Assembly: GCA_026004795.1 (NCBI GenBank)
Contig: BPJV01000001.1
Span: 124,001-188,000 of the forward strand
Origin: Pirellulaceae bacterium
GTDB lineage: Bacteria > Planctomycetota > Planctomycetia > Pirellulales > Pirellulaceae
Direction of reading: 5' to 3'
DNA length: 64,000 nucleotides
Each line of letters begins with the position of its first letter. Positions within the stretch are counted from its first letter, which is position 1. Of this stretch, positions 18,514 through 27,368 are shown in pieces. A program made the position numbers and the translations under genes. Below the pieces are notes generated by a model. It worked only from the letters and a program-made list of their open reading frames with translations, made no database searches and was not told where the DNA came from.

Positions 18514-19194
18514 TTATTGGACCTCATCCGCATCCTTGTCCACCGCCGGAGCACTGCCGGGAACGAGCCCCGCATCGAGGTACGGTTCGAGCAATGTTTT
18601 CAGATTCACCCGTGCTCGCCGTAGCAGAGACTTGACCGCCTGAACCGACAAGCCCATCGCCTCGGCAATCTCTTGATAGCTCAATCCTTCGAAGCGAAAA
18701 AGCATCAATGCCATTCGCTGCCGTTCGTTCAGCGCTTCGATGGCCGCTTTGACCATCTCGGCCCGTTCCGTTTTGTCCAGCCTGCGGACGGGCATCGCAC
18801 CGGTCGACGCCACCACCATCTGGTCCATGGAGAACGCATCCGAGCGGGAGGCATCGGCAGCGGCTACTTGAAACTCGCGCCGCCGTTTGAAATCCCGCAC
18901 GGAGTTGTTGGCCACGTTGTGAGCGATGTGAAACAGCCAAGTGGAGAACTTGGCTGTCGGACGGTACTTCTTCCGCGCCCGCCACACGCGCAGGAATACC
19001 TCCTGCACCAGGTCTTCTGCCACGGATTCCGATGCTACCGTGTGCCGCAAGACACGGTGTAGGCGTTTCTGGTAGGTTTCGATCAATTGTTCGAATGCCA
19101 CCGCGTCGTCCTGCTGTACGCGCAACATCAGCTGTACGTCTGGATCTTTCTCTGCCGCCTTGGCACCTTGTTCTGCGTAGTCGACCAAGCTCAT
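18514..19194 (-). CDS. RNA polymerase sigma factor, ECF type
   Basis: A 226-residue sigma-70 family factor of the extracytoplasmic-function type. Region 2 (about residues 22-110) includes AFEQLIETYQKRLHRVLRH, EDLVQEVFLRVWRARKKY and FSTWLFHIAHNVANNSVRDFKRR. Region 4 (about 155-210) is EALNERQRMALMLFRFEGLSYQEIAEAMGLSVQAVKSLLRRAR, a complete helix-turn-helix. Region 3 is missing, as expected. The AGAGGA before the ATG is unusually close. It is the first gene of a two-gene operon with the anti-sigma-like gene. A 388-bp gap separates it from the divergent sigma54 activator gene. Confidence 0.95.
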   Translation of the reverse strand: MSLVDYAEQGAKAAEKDPDVQLMLRVQQDDAVAFEQLIETYQKRLHRVLRHTVASESVAEDLVQEVFLRVWRARKKYRPTAKFSTWLFHIAHNVANNSVRDFKRRREFQVAAADASRSDAFSMDQMVVASTGAMPVRRLDKTERAEMVKAAIEALNERQRMALMLFRFEGLSYQEIAEAMGLSVQAVKSLLRRARVNLKTLLEPYLDAGLVPGSAPAVDKDADEVQ

Positions 19195-19582
19195 TCCTCT
19201 TGTGCCTTCGCCGGAGGTATTCCCGACGGATCAGGGCGGACGTCAGCCACCCGGGCAGCCCGCCGGCGCGGGTACCCCCAACGACCACCACAGCGTGGCC
19301 CCTATGCTGGTCAAAGGAACCACAGCCCTCCCCCTCGTCGTTTCATTACTGTTAGTCTACGTTACGGCGTGAGCTGCTTCCAGAACCTCAGTATTTTGCT
19401 GCTATCAAGAATGGCCTAATTGGTCTTACCAACTCGCATCGGCATGTCTAACCCCTGGGGGTATACTAGGTTTCGAAGTTCACGGAAAACAAGTAATCCT
19501 CCTCGTTCTCGGCGAAGGGATCAGGAGGGGCAGGTGTCGGCAACGGCTGGCTATCACGCCATAGGGGTGATCAGGACACGGC
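19195..19582. other. Divergent regulatory gap
   Basis: 388 bp between the ECF sigma gene and the FHA-sigma54 activator gene. No gene was seen. The translated frames across it are Arg/Ser/Pro-rich continuations in the wrong frame of the sigma gene. It should contain both promoters, but none is clear enough to place. Confidence 0.45.
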
Positions 19583-21412
19583 ATGAGAGCAGTTCTTAGA
19601 GTCATACGCGGTACCGCAGTGCCGCCGGAACACCCGTTGGATTCGTCGCTTCCCATTCGCATCGGCCGTGGGAGTGGGTGCCAGATCCGTCTAGCCGATC
19701 CCCTTTCCTCGCGAACGCATGCAATTGTCCTCCGCGAGGATAACCAGTGGGTGGTCGCTGACGCAGAAAGTCGCAATGGGACGTTGGTCAACAATCGCAA
19801 GGTCAGCCACCATCGTTTGTCGCCCGGTGATCACATCCGTATCGGCTCTACCGAATTGATCTTCGATACCATCGATGACGCTGCAGACGAAGCGGCCGAA
19901 GTCAGCCAGACGCTGGTGATGGAGGCCCCCATGTCGGTCGACGCCAGTGGCGTCAACTCGATCAGTCTGCTGGCCACTCGGCAGCGCAGTCAGGACATGT
20001 TGGATCTATATCAGTTGAGCATCGGTCTGATGCGCTGCTCACAACCTGATGATGTGGTCCGCCGAGGGCTGGAGCTTTTGCAACACCGCACTCAGGCCAA
20101 TGCCGTCGGTTTTCTGTGGTTGGATGAACACGGCCAACTTCGCCCTCAAGTTGTGCTCCCCGAAGACACTCCCGAGCGGTTTGTACTCAGCCGCCATACG
20201 TCCGAGCGGGTGCTGAAGGAGCACCACGCAGTGCGTCTTCAGTCGCCGGGTGCGCAAACGGACTCCGACGTGGATATGATTTGTGTGCCACTGGTCAACG
20301 AGCATGCGGCGACCGGAGCGATCGTCTTGACGCGGGACACAGGGCAGTTCGAGTCACTGCACTTCGATCTGGCCATCTCGGTGGGCAACCTGTTGGCTGT
20401 CGCCTTGGAGAGCAGTCGCAGTCAGGCACGCCTCTCGGCAGAGCATCAACGGTTGCAGGAGCGCTTGGGAGATTTTCCCGAGTTGATCGGGGACAGCCCA
20501 GAGATGCTCAAATTGAAGGATCGCATTACCCGCGTTGCTCGTGCCGGAGGGTGCGTGTTGGTGCGCGGGGAAAGTGGAGTGGGTAAGGAGTTGGTAGCCC
20601 GGGCAATCCACCGCAATAGCCCACGCGCCGACCGTCCCATGTTGTCGGTCAATTGCGCTGCGATCCCCGCCGACCTGATCGATAGCCAACTGTTTGGGCA
20701 TCGAAAAGGAGCCTTCACCGGCGCCGATCAGGACCATCGGGGGTGGTTTCAGCAAGCGCATACTGGGACGCTCTTTCTGGACGAAGTGGGGGAGCTGACA
20801 CTGGATGCGCAAGCGAAATTGCTGCGCGTGCTGGAAGGCCACCCCTTCCAACCGGTTGGCTCCACCAAGGAAGTCAAAGTGGACGTCCGGGTCATCGCTG
20901 CCACCAACCGGGATTTGCGGGAGTCGGTACGGGAGCGTCGATTTCGCGAGGACCTTTATTACCGACTTAGCGTTTTCGAATTGTATGTTCCCCCTCTGCG
21001 CGAGCGTGGCGAAGACATCGAACGGTTGATCGTCCACTTCTTGAACCACTTCCGTAAGCAGCACGGTCGGCCCTCGTTGGAGTTGAGCGCCGAGGCGAAA
21101 CGCGTCTTGTTGGCTTACAATTGGCCGGGCAATGTGCGGCAGTTGCGCAATGTGATCGACAGCGCGGTCGTGTTGGCCGTCGGTGATGCCATTCAACCGG
21201 AGGATTTGTCCTTGCGCGACATTCACAACGGGACGTTGGACAGTTTGCGCATCGATGAGTGGGAAAAGCGGCTTATTGTAGAAGCGATCCGCCGCACGGG
21301 CGATAACGTGAACGAAGCAGCCAAGCTGTTAGGCATTAGTCGCGCCACCCTCTATCGGAAACTCGACCAATACGGTATCGATCGCAAGGCAATCGGTAGT
21401 GCGGATAGTTAA
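19583..21412 (+). CDS. Sigma54-dependent activator with FHA and GAF domains
   Basis: A 609-residue transcriptional activator. The N-terminal FHA domain (about residues 22-95; IGRGSGCQI, SSRTHA, SRNGTLVNN) should bind a phosphothreonine partner. A GAF-like domain (about 130-280) follows. The AAA+ domain has Walker A GESGVGKE, the sigma54-contacting GAFTGA loop in HRKGAFTGADQ, Walker B GTLFLDEVGEL, and the arginine-finger segment FREDLYYRLSVFELYVPPLRER. The C-terminal Fis-type helix-turn-helix is NVNEAAKLLGISRATLYRKLDQYGI. There is no response-regulator receiver domain, so control probably runs through Ser/Thr phosphorylation read by the FHA domain and a ligand bound by GAF. AGGA precedes the start by about 10 bases. 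Confidence 0.95.
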   Translation: MRAVLRVIRGTAVPPEHPLDSSLPIRIGRGSGCQIRLADPLSSRTHAIVLREDNQWVVADAESRNGTLVNNRKVSHHRLSPGDHIRIGSTELIFDTIDDAADEAAEVSQTLVMEAPMSVDASGVNSISLLATRQRSQDMLDLYQLSIGLMRCSQPDDVVRRGLELLQHRTQANAVGFLWLDEHGQLRPQVVLPEDTPERFVLSRHTSERVLKEHHAVRLQSPGAQTDSDVDMICVPLVNEHAATGAIVLTRDTGQFESLHFDLAISVGNLLAVALESSRSQARLSAEHQRLQERLGDFPELIGDSPEMLKLKDRITRVARAGGCVLVRGESGVGKELVARAIHRNSPRADRPMLSVNCAAIPADLIDSQLFGHRKGAFTGADQDHRGWFQQAHTGTLFLDEVGELTLDAQAKLLRVLEGHPFQPVGSTKEVKVDVRVIAATNRDLRESVRERRFREDLYYRLSVFELYVPPLRERGEDIERLIVHFLNHFRKQHGRPSLELSAEAKRVLLAYNWPGNVRQLRNVIDSAVVLAVGDAIQPEDLSLRDIHNGTLDSLRIDEWEKRLIVEAIRRTGDNVNEAAKLLGISRATLYRKLDQYGIDRKAIGSADS

Positions 21413-21685
21413 CTCGGCATCCCGTTCACCGCATGCTGCGTCGCTCGAGCTGATTCATGGCATCCTCGCCCGGCGGTCACGGTTCGTGTGGCATTCATCG
21501 TGCTGCCTGCTACCCGTCTTGTAGCAAGTAGTTGCTGCCGAGCGGCCGCGTGCATAGGCAGTTACCCCACAACTGGTCCGTGGTGATCGTTGGCGCGGCC
21601 TCTGACCAGCTTCTAGGCCGGCATTGAGCCTGGACCGATGCCAGGCAGCCTGGGCCGCGGACTGCTGCGGCATGGCGGTGCGCAG
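21413..21685. other. Convergent gap, no gene seen
   Basis: Sequence between the sigma54 activator stop and the terminator hairpin of the convergent H1-like gene. Open frames on either strand lack start signals and family features. Confidence 0.4.
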
Positions 21686-21720
21686 CAAAAGAGCCGCGGC
21701 GAAGAGCTCCTCGCCGCGGC
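21686..21720 (-). terminator. Intrinsic terminator of the H1-like gene
   Basis: A perfect 10-bp inverted repeat (21693-21702 with 21711-21720; arms GCCGCGGCGA and TCGCCGCGGC, 8-base loop) lies about 45 bp past the H1-like stop codon. On the minus strand it is followed by CTCTTTTG. On the plus strand it is followed by CCACATGTTTTT, so it could also stop read-through from the sigma54 activator gene. Confidence 0.65.
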
Positions 21721-21762
21721 CCACATGTTTTTCCTAGCAGTTCGAACGGCTTGGGTTCGAAA

Positions 21763-21921
21763 CTACTTCTTCTTCGCAGCCTTCTTCTTAGGTGCTGCCT
21801 TCTTTGCTGCCGTCTTCTTAGTTGCGGTCTTCTTCGTCGCAGCCTTCTTGGTTGCCGACTTCTTCGTCGCTGCCTTCTTGGTGGTCGTTGCCGCCTTCTT
21901 GGTAGCTGCTTTCTTGGCCAC
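21763..21921 (-). CDS. Short histone-H1-like Lys/Ala-rich protein
   Basis: A 52-residue protein made almost entirely of KKAAT/KKTAA-type pentads (MAKKAATKKAATTTKKAATK and on), strongly basic and resembling the tail of eukaryotic H1 and chlamydial Hc2-type proteins. The GTG at 21921 is chosen because GGAGGA lies 6 bases before it; the longer ATG frame to 22032 would add a non-basic N-terminus and ignore that signal. Expected to bind DNA or RNA without sequence specificity. No globular domain is present. A strong terminator hairpin follows. The repeats in the DNA (TTCTTGGTNGC units) make copy number prone to change. Confidence 0.8.
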   Translation of the reverse strand: MAKKAATKKAATTTKKAATKKSATKKAATKKTATKKTAAKKAAPKKKAAKKK

Positions 21922-22243
21922 GTCTACTCCTCCGATTGATACGGAACCTGGAGCGAGGCACCTGAGTGACGACAGCAGCCACATGCTCTCGTCGGCCTCG
22001 ATCCTCGAATCGAAAACCCCCTCCCCGTCCATCCACGGTGGCCACCGTTAGCGATGGATAGTGAGGGTTCACCTACGTCCTTATCCATATATTTGTACGA
22101 AAGCGAGTATAGAATGCAATAGCTTTTCGACCACTTGTCAACACTTTTCCGACATTTTTTCCACCTGCGTGCAAGGCCCCTTTCCACGGCTCGCTCACCA
22201 CGGTCGCAGCGCACCTTGAGAAACAATGACTTGCACCAGCGTC
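21922..22243. other. Gap upstream of the H1-like gene, A+T-rich
   Basis: 322 bp between the M50 protease stop codon and the H1-like start. The stretch 22080-22160 is clearly A+T-richer than its surroundings and probably holds the H1-like promoter: on the minus strand TTGACA occurs at 22136-22141 and TATACT at 22106-22111, but the 24-base spacing is too long for a standard sigma-70 promoter. Confidence 0.35.
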
Positions 22244-23026
22244 TCAGTAGCGAGGGTAACCACCCTGGAGGGCTTGCCAACTGCCGGCCGCCATCATCAA
22301 GAACATGAACCCGGCAAACATGTTGCCGCCGCGCAAGAACCATAAGCCGATCGCTGCGGCAGTGACCAGTGAAACGATTTGTGCATACTGATACGCGGCC
22401 GGTACTCGCAACGCATGCAACAGATTCTCGCAAATCTGACCACCATCCAACGGTAGCACCGGAAGCAGGTTCAGCAGCGCCCAGAAGACACTGGGGAAGA
22501 CCAGGGCGTCGACCACCGCGTAGGGAACAATGGTATCGCTTATCTCTCCCGGAGAGACCACCCATCCCATCAATTCGACGGGCACCTGCGCCACCATGGC
22601 CCCCGCGATGACCAATCCTCCGAAGGCCAATTGTAAAGCTGGGCCAGCCGCTGAAATACCGACTTGTTCCCACGGCCCCACACGGCGTTGCCGCGCCGCG
22701 CGCCAACTGCCGAAGTCCGAGATTGCCAGCCCGCCGAAATGGTACAGCACAATGCGCGGTTCCATCCCACAGGCGCGCATCGCCAGGGCATGACCGAACT
22801 CATGGATCAAAACCGAAACGAAAACGGCGGCAATCCATCCGGCCAATAAAACCGGTGCCCCGGGGGAACTCAAGTCGTACACTTGCGCTACACGATCCAA
22901 ACCACGGCTCCACTCCCAGCCAAGCAGCGCGGCAACCAACCAGAAACCCCAGGTAACGCGCACGCGGAACCCAAGTAGTTGGAATTGCCAATCATAGGGA
23001 CTTACCGGCGGATCTTGCAGCAACAT
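22244..23026 (-). CDS. Site-2-protease-like M50 metallopeptidase
   Basis: A 260-residue multi-pass membrane protein. Metal ligands are visible in H75-E76-F-G-H79 inside a membrane helix, and the third ligand Asp lies in NLLPVLPLDGGQI, the standard M50 pair of motifs. Six or so hydrophobic segments surround them, with no PDZ or CBS domain, so it belongs to the compact S2P-like rhomboid-free class. It may release membrane-bound regulators, but no substrate can be named. It is the third gene of a same-strand group with nadB and hemC, separated from hemC by 155 bp. Confidence 0.88.
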   Translation of the reverse strand: MLLQDPPVSPYDWQFQLLGFRVRVTWGFWLVAALLGWEWSRGLDRVAQVYDLSSPGAPVLLAGWIAAVFVSVLIHEFGHALAMRACGMEPRIVLYHFGGLAISDFGSWRAARQRRVGPWEQVGISAAGPALQLAFGGLVIAGAMVAQVPVELMGWVVSPGEISDTIVPYAVVDALVFPSVFWALLNLLPVLPLDGGQICENLLHALRVPAAYQYAQIVSLVTAAAIGLWFLRGGNMFAGFMFLMMAAGSWQALQGGYPRY

Positions 23027-23181
23027 AGGACTCGACTTGGTGAAATGAAGCGGTGGAACCTTTTCTCATGGTCCCATGACGTCGCCGCTGCATGGCACCG
23101 ACTCAACAACATGGGATCGCTGGGAAAACCGTGGCAAATGACCACAGGATGGTGTGAGTGACATCAGTATGGATTGAGTGT

Positions 23182-24090
23182 TCAGTGGCGTGCAAGAGCG
23201 ATCAACTCCTCCGCGCCGGCATCGCGCAACTGTCGCGTTACCGCCTCGGCCACGGCGATCGGATCGCTATCCGGTCCTGTCTGTTGGGCTTCGACACACT
23301 GGCGTCCATCGGGGCTCAGCACGCGTGCCCGCAAGGTCAACTGGTCTTTCCCCACGACGGCCACAGCAGCGACCGGTGCTAGGCAGCCAGCCATGAGATG
23401 GCGCAGCACATGCCGTTCGGCCAACACCGCGCGATGGGTCGCATTATCATCCAGTGCGCGCAGCGCCTGATGCGTCTCGGCATCCTCCTGACGGCATTCT
23501 AGGCCCAGTGCCCCTTGCCCGACGGCGGGGAGCATGCGTTCGGTGGGCAAGACCTCAGCGATGTGCTCGGTCAATTGCAAGCGGTTCAGGCCGGCACGTG
23601 CCAGGATGATGGCATCGAGCTCGCCGTCGTGCACCTTTTGCAACCGTGTATCCACGTTGCCCCGGATGTCAGCAATTACCACATCATGCCGCCAATGAAG
23701 CAGTTGAGCAGCTCGACGCAAGCTGCCGGTGCCGATGCGTGCCTGCGCGGGAAGCGAGGTGAAAGGGCACTGGTGGCGAGTAATCAAGCAGTCGGAGGTA
23801 TCCTCGCGCGGCGGCACCGCAGCCAGGCAAAGCCCCGGGACAGGTTCGGTGGGCAGGTCCTTGAGACTATGGACCGCGACATCGACCTGGTTGGCCAACA
23901 GGGCTTGTTGAATCGCTTTGGTAAAAACGCCTCTTCCTCCCACCGCGCGCAAGGATTGCGATGTTCGGTCTCCCTCGGTACGGATGTGGATCAACTCTAC
24001 ATCGTGACCGTGGCGGCGCAATGCTTCTGCCACCCACTCGGCTTGCCATAGTGCCAATTTGCTGGCGCGCGTTCCGATTCGCAACTTCAC
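23182..24090 (-). CDS. hemC: Hydroxymethylbilane synthase (porphobilinogen deaminase)
   Basis: Cytoplasmic haem-pathway enzyme that condenses four porphobilinogen molecules to hydroxymethylbilane. The 302-residue protein starts MKLRIGTRASKLALWQ, the family signature. It contains HSLKDLPTE with the catalytic Asp region, IGTGSLRRAAQL and IRGNVDTRL (cofactor and substrate arginines). Cys235 in HLMAGCLAPVAA is the dipyrromethane cofactor attachment site. The GTG start at 24090 is supported by AAGGAG 9-14 bases upstream. nadB lies upstream on the same strand, 133 bp away; no other hem gene is in the window. Confidence 0.97.
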   Translation of the reverse strand: MKLRIGTRASKLALWQAEWVAEALRRHGHDVELIHIRTEGDRTSQSLRAVGGRGVFTKAIQQALLANQVDVAVHSLKDLPTEPVPGLCLAAVPPREDTSDCLITRHQCPFTSLPAQARIGTGSLRRAAQLLHWRHDVVIADIRGNVDTRLQKVHDGELDAIILARAGLNRLQLTEHIAEVLPTERMLPAVGQGALGLECRQEDAETHQALRALDDNATHRAVLAERHVLRHLMAGCLAPVAAVAVVGKDQLTLRARVLSPDGRQCVEAQQTGPDSDPIAVAEAVTRQLRDAGAEELIALARH

Positions 24091-24223
24091 TCCGGATGCT
24101 CCTTCTCCTTGCTAAGGTGTTGAAAACTGCATCGCCCACCTGGGTTGCTCGGTGGCTGCCGCACTGGGCTGCAGTTACGGCTACCGTTGGTAGGCTGTTG
24201 CTGGTTGGCTGGCATGACCATGC

Positions 24224-25870
24224 TCACTCCGCAGGGGCCTGGAGCACGATATGCCGCCGCCATTGCTGCTCATCGACGTTGGGAAAATCGAGGCGATGAT
24301 GCACGCCGCGCGATTCTTCTCGAGCCAGAGCGGCTTGCAGCATCATCGTGGCCACGGTCAGCAGGTTCTGCAGCTCCCATCCAGCGGCATCGTAAAAGGC
24401 ATGGTCGAGCACATAACGAGAGTAGCCCTGGATCGTATGCACGGCCTCGCGCAACCGATCGCCGCCCCGCTCCACTCCCGCGGCTCTCCACATCAAACTT
24501 TTGACTGAATTGCGGATATCGGCAACGTCGAACGATTCTTCGCCGGGCCGGATCCTCCAGTCGAGCCGCTCGGCGCGCAAGGGATGGGGCTGTTGCCGAA
24601 CGAGCTCGCCCACCAGCTCTCCGCAACGAGCACCGAACACCAACCCTTCGAGCAGGCTGTTGGAAGCCAGGCGATTGGCCCCATGCAATCCGGAGCTGGT
24701 GACTTCCCCGGCCGCCCACAGCCCCTCCAGCGATGTGCGGCCATCGAGGTCGGTTTCCACCCCGCCGATCATGTAATGAGCACCGGGACGCACCGGAATC
24801 GGATCACGACTAGGGTCGAGCCCGAATTTCCGACAAGTGGCAGTGAAACCAGGAAACTCGCGACGCACCAGTTCGGGGTCCATGTGGCGCAACGAAAGGT
24901 AAACGCACGGGTGTTGCGTGATGGCCATCTGACGCACGATCGCCTGACTGACGATGTCACGCGGCGCCAGCTCCAAACGCTCGTCGTAGTCTTGCATGAA
25001 GCGGTAGCCATGGCAGTCGACCAGATACGCTCCCGCTCCTCGTATCGCCTCGGTGACCAACACGCGTGAGCTACCGGCGATGTATAGGACGGTGGGGTGG
25101 AACTGCATGAACTCCATGTCGCGCAGCCGCGCGCCGGCGCGATAAGCCAACGCATGTCCATCACCGGTAGCCACCGCCGGATTGGTCGTCTCCCGGTAAA
25201 CCTGCCCGCAGCCCCCGGTACAGAGAATGGTATGTTGTGCCCAGATCAGCGCCGGCGGCTGACCGTGGCGCGCCACCACGGCCCCGCAACAGCGTCCGTC
25301 GACCGTCAACAGATCGACCGTGAACGCTCGTTCCCAGATCTGCACGTTAGGCAACTGACGCGTGCGGGCGATGACGGCTCTCATGATCTCTCGGCCGGTG
25401 GCATCTCCCAAGGCATGGATGATCCGTTGGTGCGTATGCCCCCCTTCGCGCCCCAAGACCAATTGGCCATCGTGTTGATCGAATTGAGTTCCCCAGGCCA
25501 TCAGCTCGCGAACCCGCAAGGGCGCCTCATGCACGACCAATTCGACCACTTCTCGGTGACATAAGCTTCCCCCGGCGCGGAGCGTGTCGGACACATGGGA
25601 AGCGAAATCGTCGGCCGGATCCCATACGCTGGCGATTCCACCTTGCGCGTAATTGCTATTGCTCTCCCGCAACTCGTCTTTGGTAACCACAATGGCCGCG
25701 GCGTCCCCCAAAGCGTTGGCTGCACGCAAACCGGCCAAGCCGCCGCCGACGATCAACACATCGGTAAAATAGTTCGCCATGCGTTTGGGCGATACATCCA
25801 CGACATAGCGTGGCGTCTGCGGCCCAGGCAAGTACAGTGAGGGAGCGATCGTGGTAGAATCAGTGGCCAT
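24224..25870 (-). CDS. nadB: L-aspartate oxidase
   Basis: FAD enzyme that oxidises L-aspartate to iminoaspartate, the first step of de novo NAD synthesis. The 548-residue protein has the FAD-binding DVLIVGGGLAGLRAANAL, SNSNYAQGGIASVWDP, the GGHTHQRIIHALGDATG active-site region, and the ARLRDMEFMQFHPT and GLWAAGEVTSSGLHGANRLASNSLLEGLVFG signatures shared with fumarate reductase flavoproteins. The missing CxxC quinone features and the sequence order fit NadB rather than SdhA/FrdA. A later start at 25780 (MANYFTDVLIVGGG) is also possible. nadA and nadC are not in the window. Confidence 0.95.
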   Translation of the reverse strand: MATDSTTIAPSLYLPGPQTPRYVVDVSPKRMANYFTDVLIVGGGLAGLRAANALGDAAAIVVTKDELRESNSNYAQGGIASVWDPADDFASHVSDTLRAGGSLCHREVVELVVHEAPLRVRELMAWGTQFDQHDGQLVLGREGGHTHQRIIHALGDATGREIMRAVIARTRQLPNVQIWERAFTVDLLTVDGRCCGAVVARHGQPPALIWAQHTILCTGGCGQVYRETTNPAVATGDGHALAYRAGARLRDMEFMQFHPTVLYIAGSSRVLVTEAIRGAGAYLVDCHGYRFMQDYDERLELAPRDIVSQAIVRQMAITQHPCVYLSLRHMDPELVRREFPGFTATCRKFGLDPSRDPIPVRPGAHYMIGGVETDLDGRTSLEGLWAAGEVTSSGLHGANRLASNSLLEGLVFGARCGELVGELVRQQPHPLRAERLDWRIRPGEESFDVADIRNSVKSLMWRAAGVERGGDRLREAVHTIQGYSRYVLDHAFYDAAGWELQNLLTVATMMLQAALAREESRGVHHRLDFPNVDEQQWRRHIVLQAPAE

Positions 25871-26057
25871 CGTGGTGGAAGTAGGTACCTTGCGATTCAG
25901 GGAGGGAAACAGTTTTTCCCAACTCTAGGTGAGGACGGCAGGTTCGGAGGGGATAGCAGCCACCGCCACACTACGCCGGCGTATTCGACTCTGCCCGCCG
26001 CGGTGACTCCGATAGCAAACAATTGAAATCCGCATCAATATATCATGAGAATTCGCC

Positions 26058-27128
26058 ATGCCGTATACCACTGACAAGCAAAGTCGAACCATGGGTAACC
26101 ACCTGCTCGTGGCAGGCACGCTGCTGGGCCTATGCGGCACGCTGTGGCCTGCCACCATGGGTGGCCTGGTCGCCGACGAGCCACTGACGTTGCCCGAGCG
26201 ATGGGCATACACCCGCCCACTGATCAGTCCCGTCGACCGTGGTGAACACACAAGCTACGCCCAGAAAGACCCATCGGTCGTATGCGTCGATGGCACATGG
26301 CACGTATTCATGACGGTCAAACTGCCCCATCGATCCGCCATCGAGTACTGCTCATTCACCGATTGGGAACAAGCCGATGCGGCCAACCGTATTCTCCTGC
26401 CGATCAGCGATAGTGACTACTATTGTGCTCCCCAAGTCTTCTTTTTTGAACCACATCAACGGTGGTATTTGATCTATCAAGTGGGCATTGCCGGGCAGCA
26501 GAAGATGTGGGTGGCCTACTCAACAACCGACTCGTTGGCCGATCCCCATTCCTGGACAACCGCCCGCCCCATGCTCGACGGTGGTCCCCAAGATCCACGT
26601 CACCATGGCGGTCTGGATTATTGGATCCTAGGTGACGATCAGCGCGTTTACTTGTTCTACACCACCTTGGATGGTCGCATGTGGCGGTTGTGGACAACGA
26701 TCGAGGAGTTTCCTCATGGGTTTCGTGATTGCCAACTGGCGCTCCAAGGGGATTTTTTTGAGGCCAGCCACATCTATCGTGTCGAACATGCCGACGGTTA
26801 CCTGGCACTGATCGAAGAGAATGGCCAGCGATACTACCAAGCCTACTGGGCCGATCGGCTGGACGGGCCCTGGCGTCCCTTGGCTGCCACCGCAGATCAC
26901 CCCTTCGCGAGCTGGAAGAATATCGAGCCCGCCACTGGCGTCCCCGCCTGGACCGACAACGTAAGCCATGGTGAGCTGATTCGCAGCAGCAATGACCATC
27001 GCTTGTTGGTCGATCCACGGAATTTACAATTCGTTTTCCAAGGAGTACTGGAATCGCAGAAGAAGGGACTTCCCTACGGCCAGATTCCGTGGCGCATCGG
27101 GATTCTGCGTCCGGTACGCCCGCAGTAG
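26058..27128 (+). CDS. Secreted GH62-type alpha-L-arabinofuranosidase
   Basis: Predicted to remove arabinose side chains from arabinoxylan. The N-terminus is a signal peptide (GNHLLVAGTLLGLCGTLWPA); starts at 26058 and 26091 are both possible and neither has a strong ribosome-binding site. The mature part follows the five-bladed GH62 layout: QKDPSVVCVDGTWHVFMT with the putative base Asp, YYCAPQVFFFEPHQRWYLIYQ, HHGGLDYWI, LFYTTLDG, FFEASHIYRVE and DNVSHGELIR with the putative acid Glu, then DPRNLQFVFQG. Length (about 320 mature residues) is normal for the family. A stand-alone gene with no carbohydrate-binding module. The nearest alternative is family GH43. Confidence 0.85.
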   Translation: MPYTTDKQSRTMGNHLLVAGTLLGLCGTLWPATMGGLVADEPLTLPERWAYTRPLISPVDRGEHTSYAQKDPSVVCVDGTWHVFMTVKLPHRSAIEYCSFTDWEQADAANRILLPISDSDYYCAPQVFFFEPHQRWYLIYQVGIAGQQKMWVAYSTTDSLADPHSWTTARPMLDGGPQDPRHHGGLDYWILGDDQRVYLFYTTLDGRMWRLWTTIEEFPHGFRDCQLALQGDFFEASHIYRVEHADGYLALIEENGQRYYQAYWADRLDGPWRPLAATADHPFASWKNIEPATGVPAWTDNVSHGELIRSSNDHRLLVDPRNLQFVFQGVLESQKKGLPYGQIPWRIGILRPVRPQ

Positions 27129-27368
27129 ATCGCGCCACCTTACGTGGCCCTTGCCCTCTGGAGGAACCGGCCGCCGCTGCTCGCTGCCGGACCTCCTCCT
27201 CTGCCTGCCGGACCGTTGCCTCGCCTGCACCGGTCCGCAGCCTCGCGCATGGCGGCCACGAACACATCGGGAGGTCCTGGCCAAGGGCTACCACTGGCGA
27301 GGCCCGCGGAAGTGCCGTCATGGCGTGGATAGTAGTTCGCAGAGCAATCAGTGACGCAGGCTAGAACC

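Noticed and set aside
21740-21770. GGGTTCGAA resembling a tRNA T-loop
   Set aside because: No acceptor stem, anticodon arm or CCA-end context around it; it lies next to the H1-like stop codon.
22106-22141. Sigma-70 promoter for the H1-like gene
   Set aside because: TTGACA and TATACT are present but 24 bases apart, outside the workable range; kept only as a note in the gap entry.
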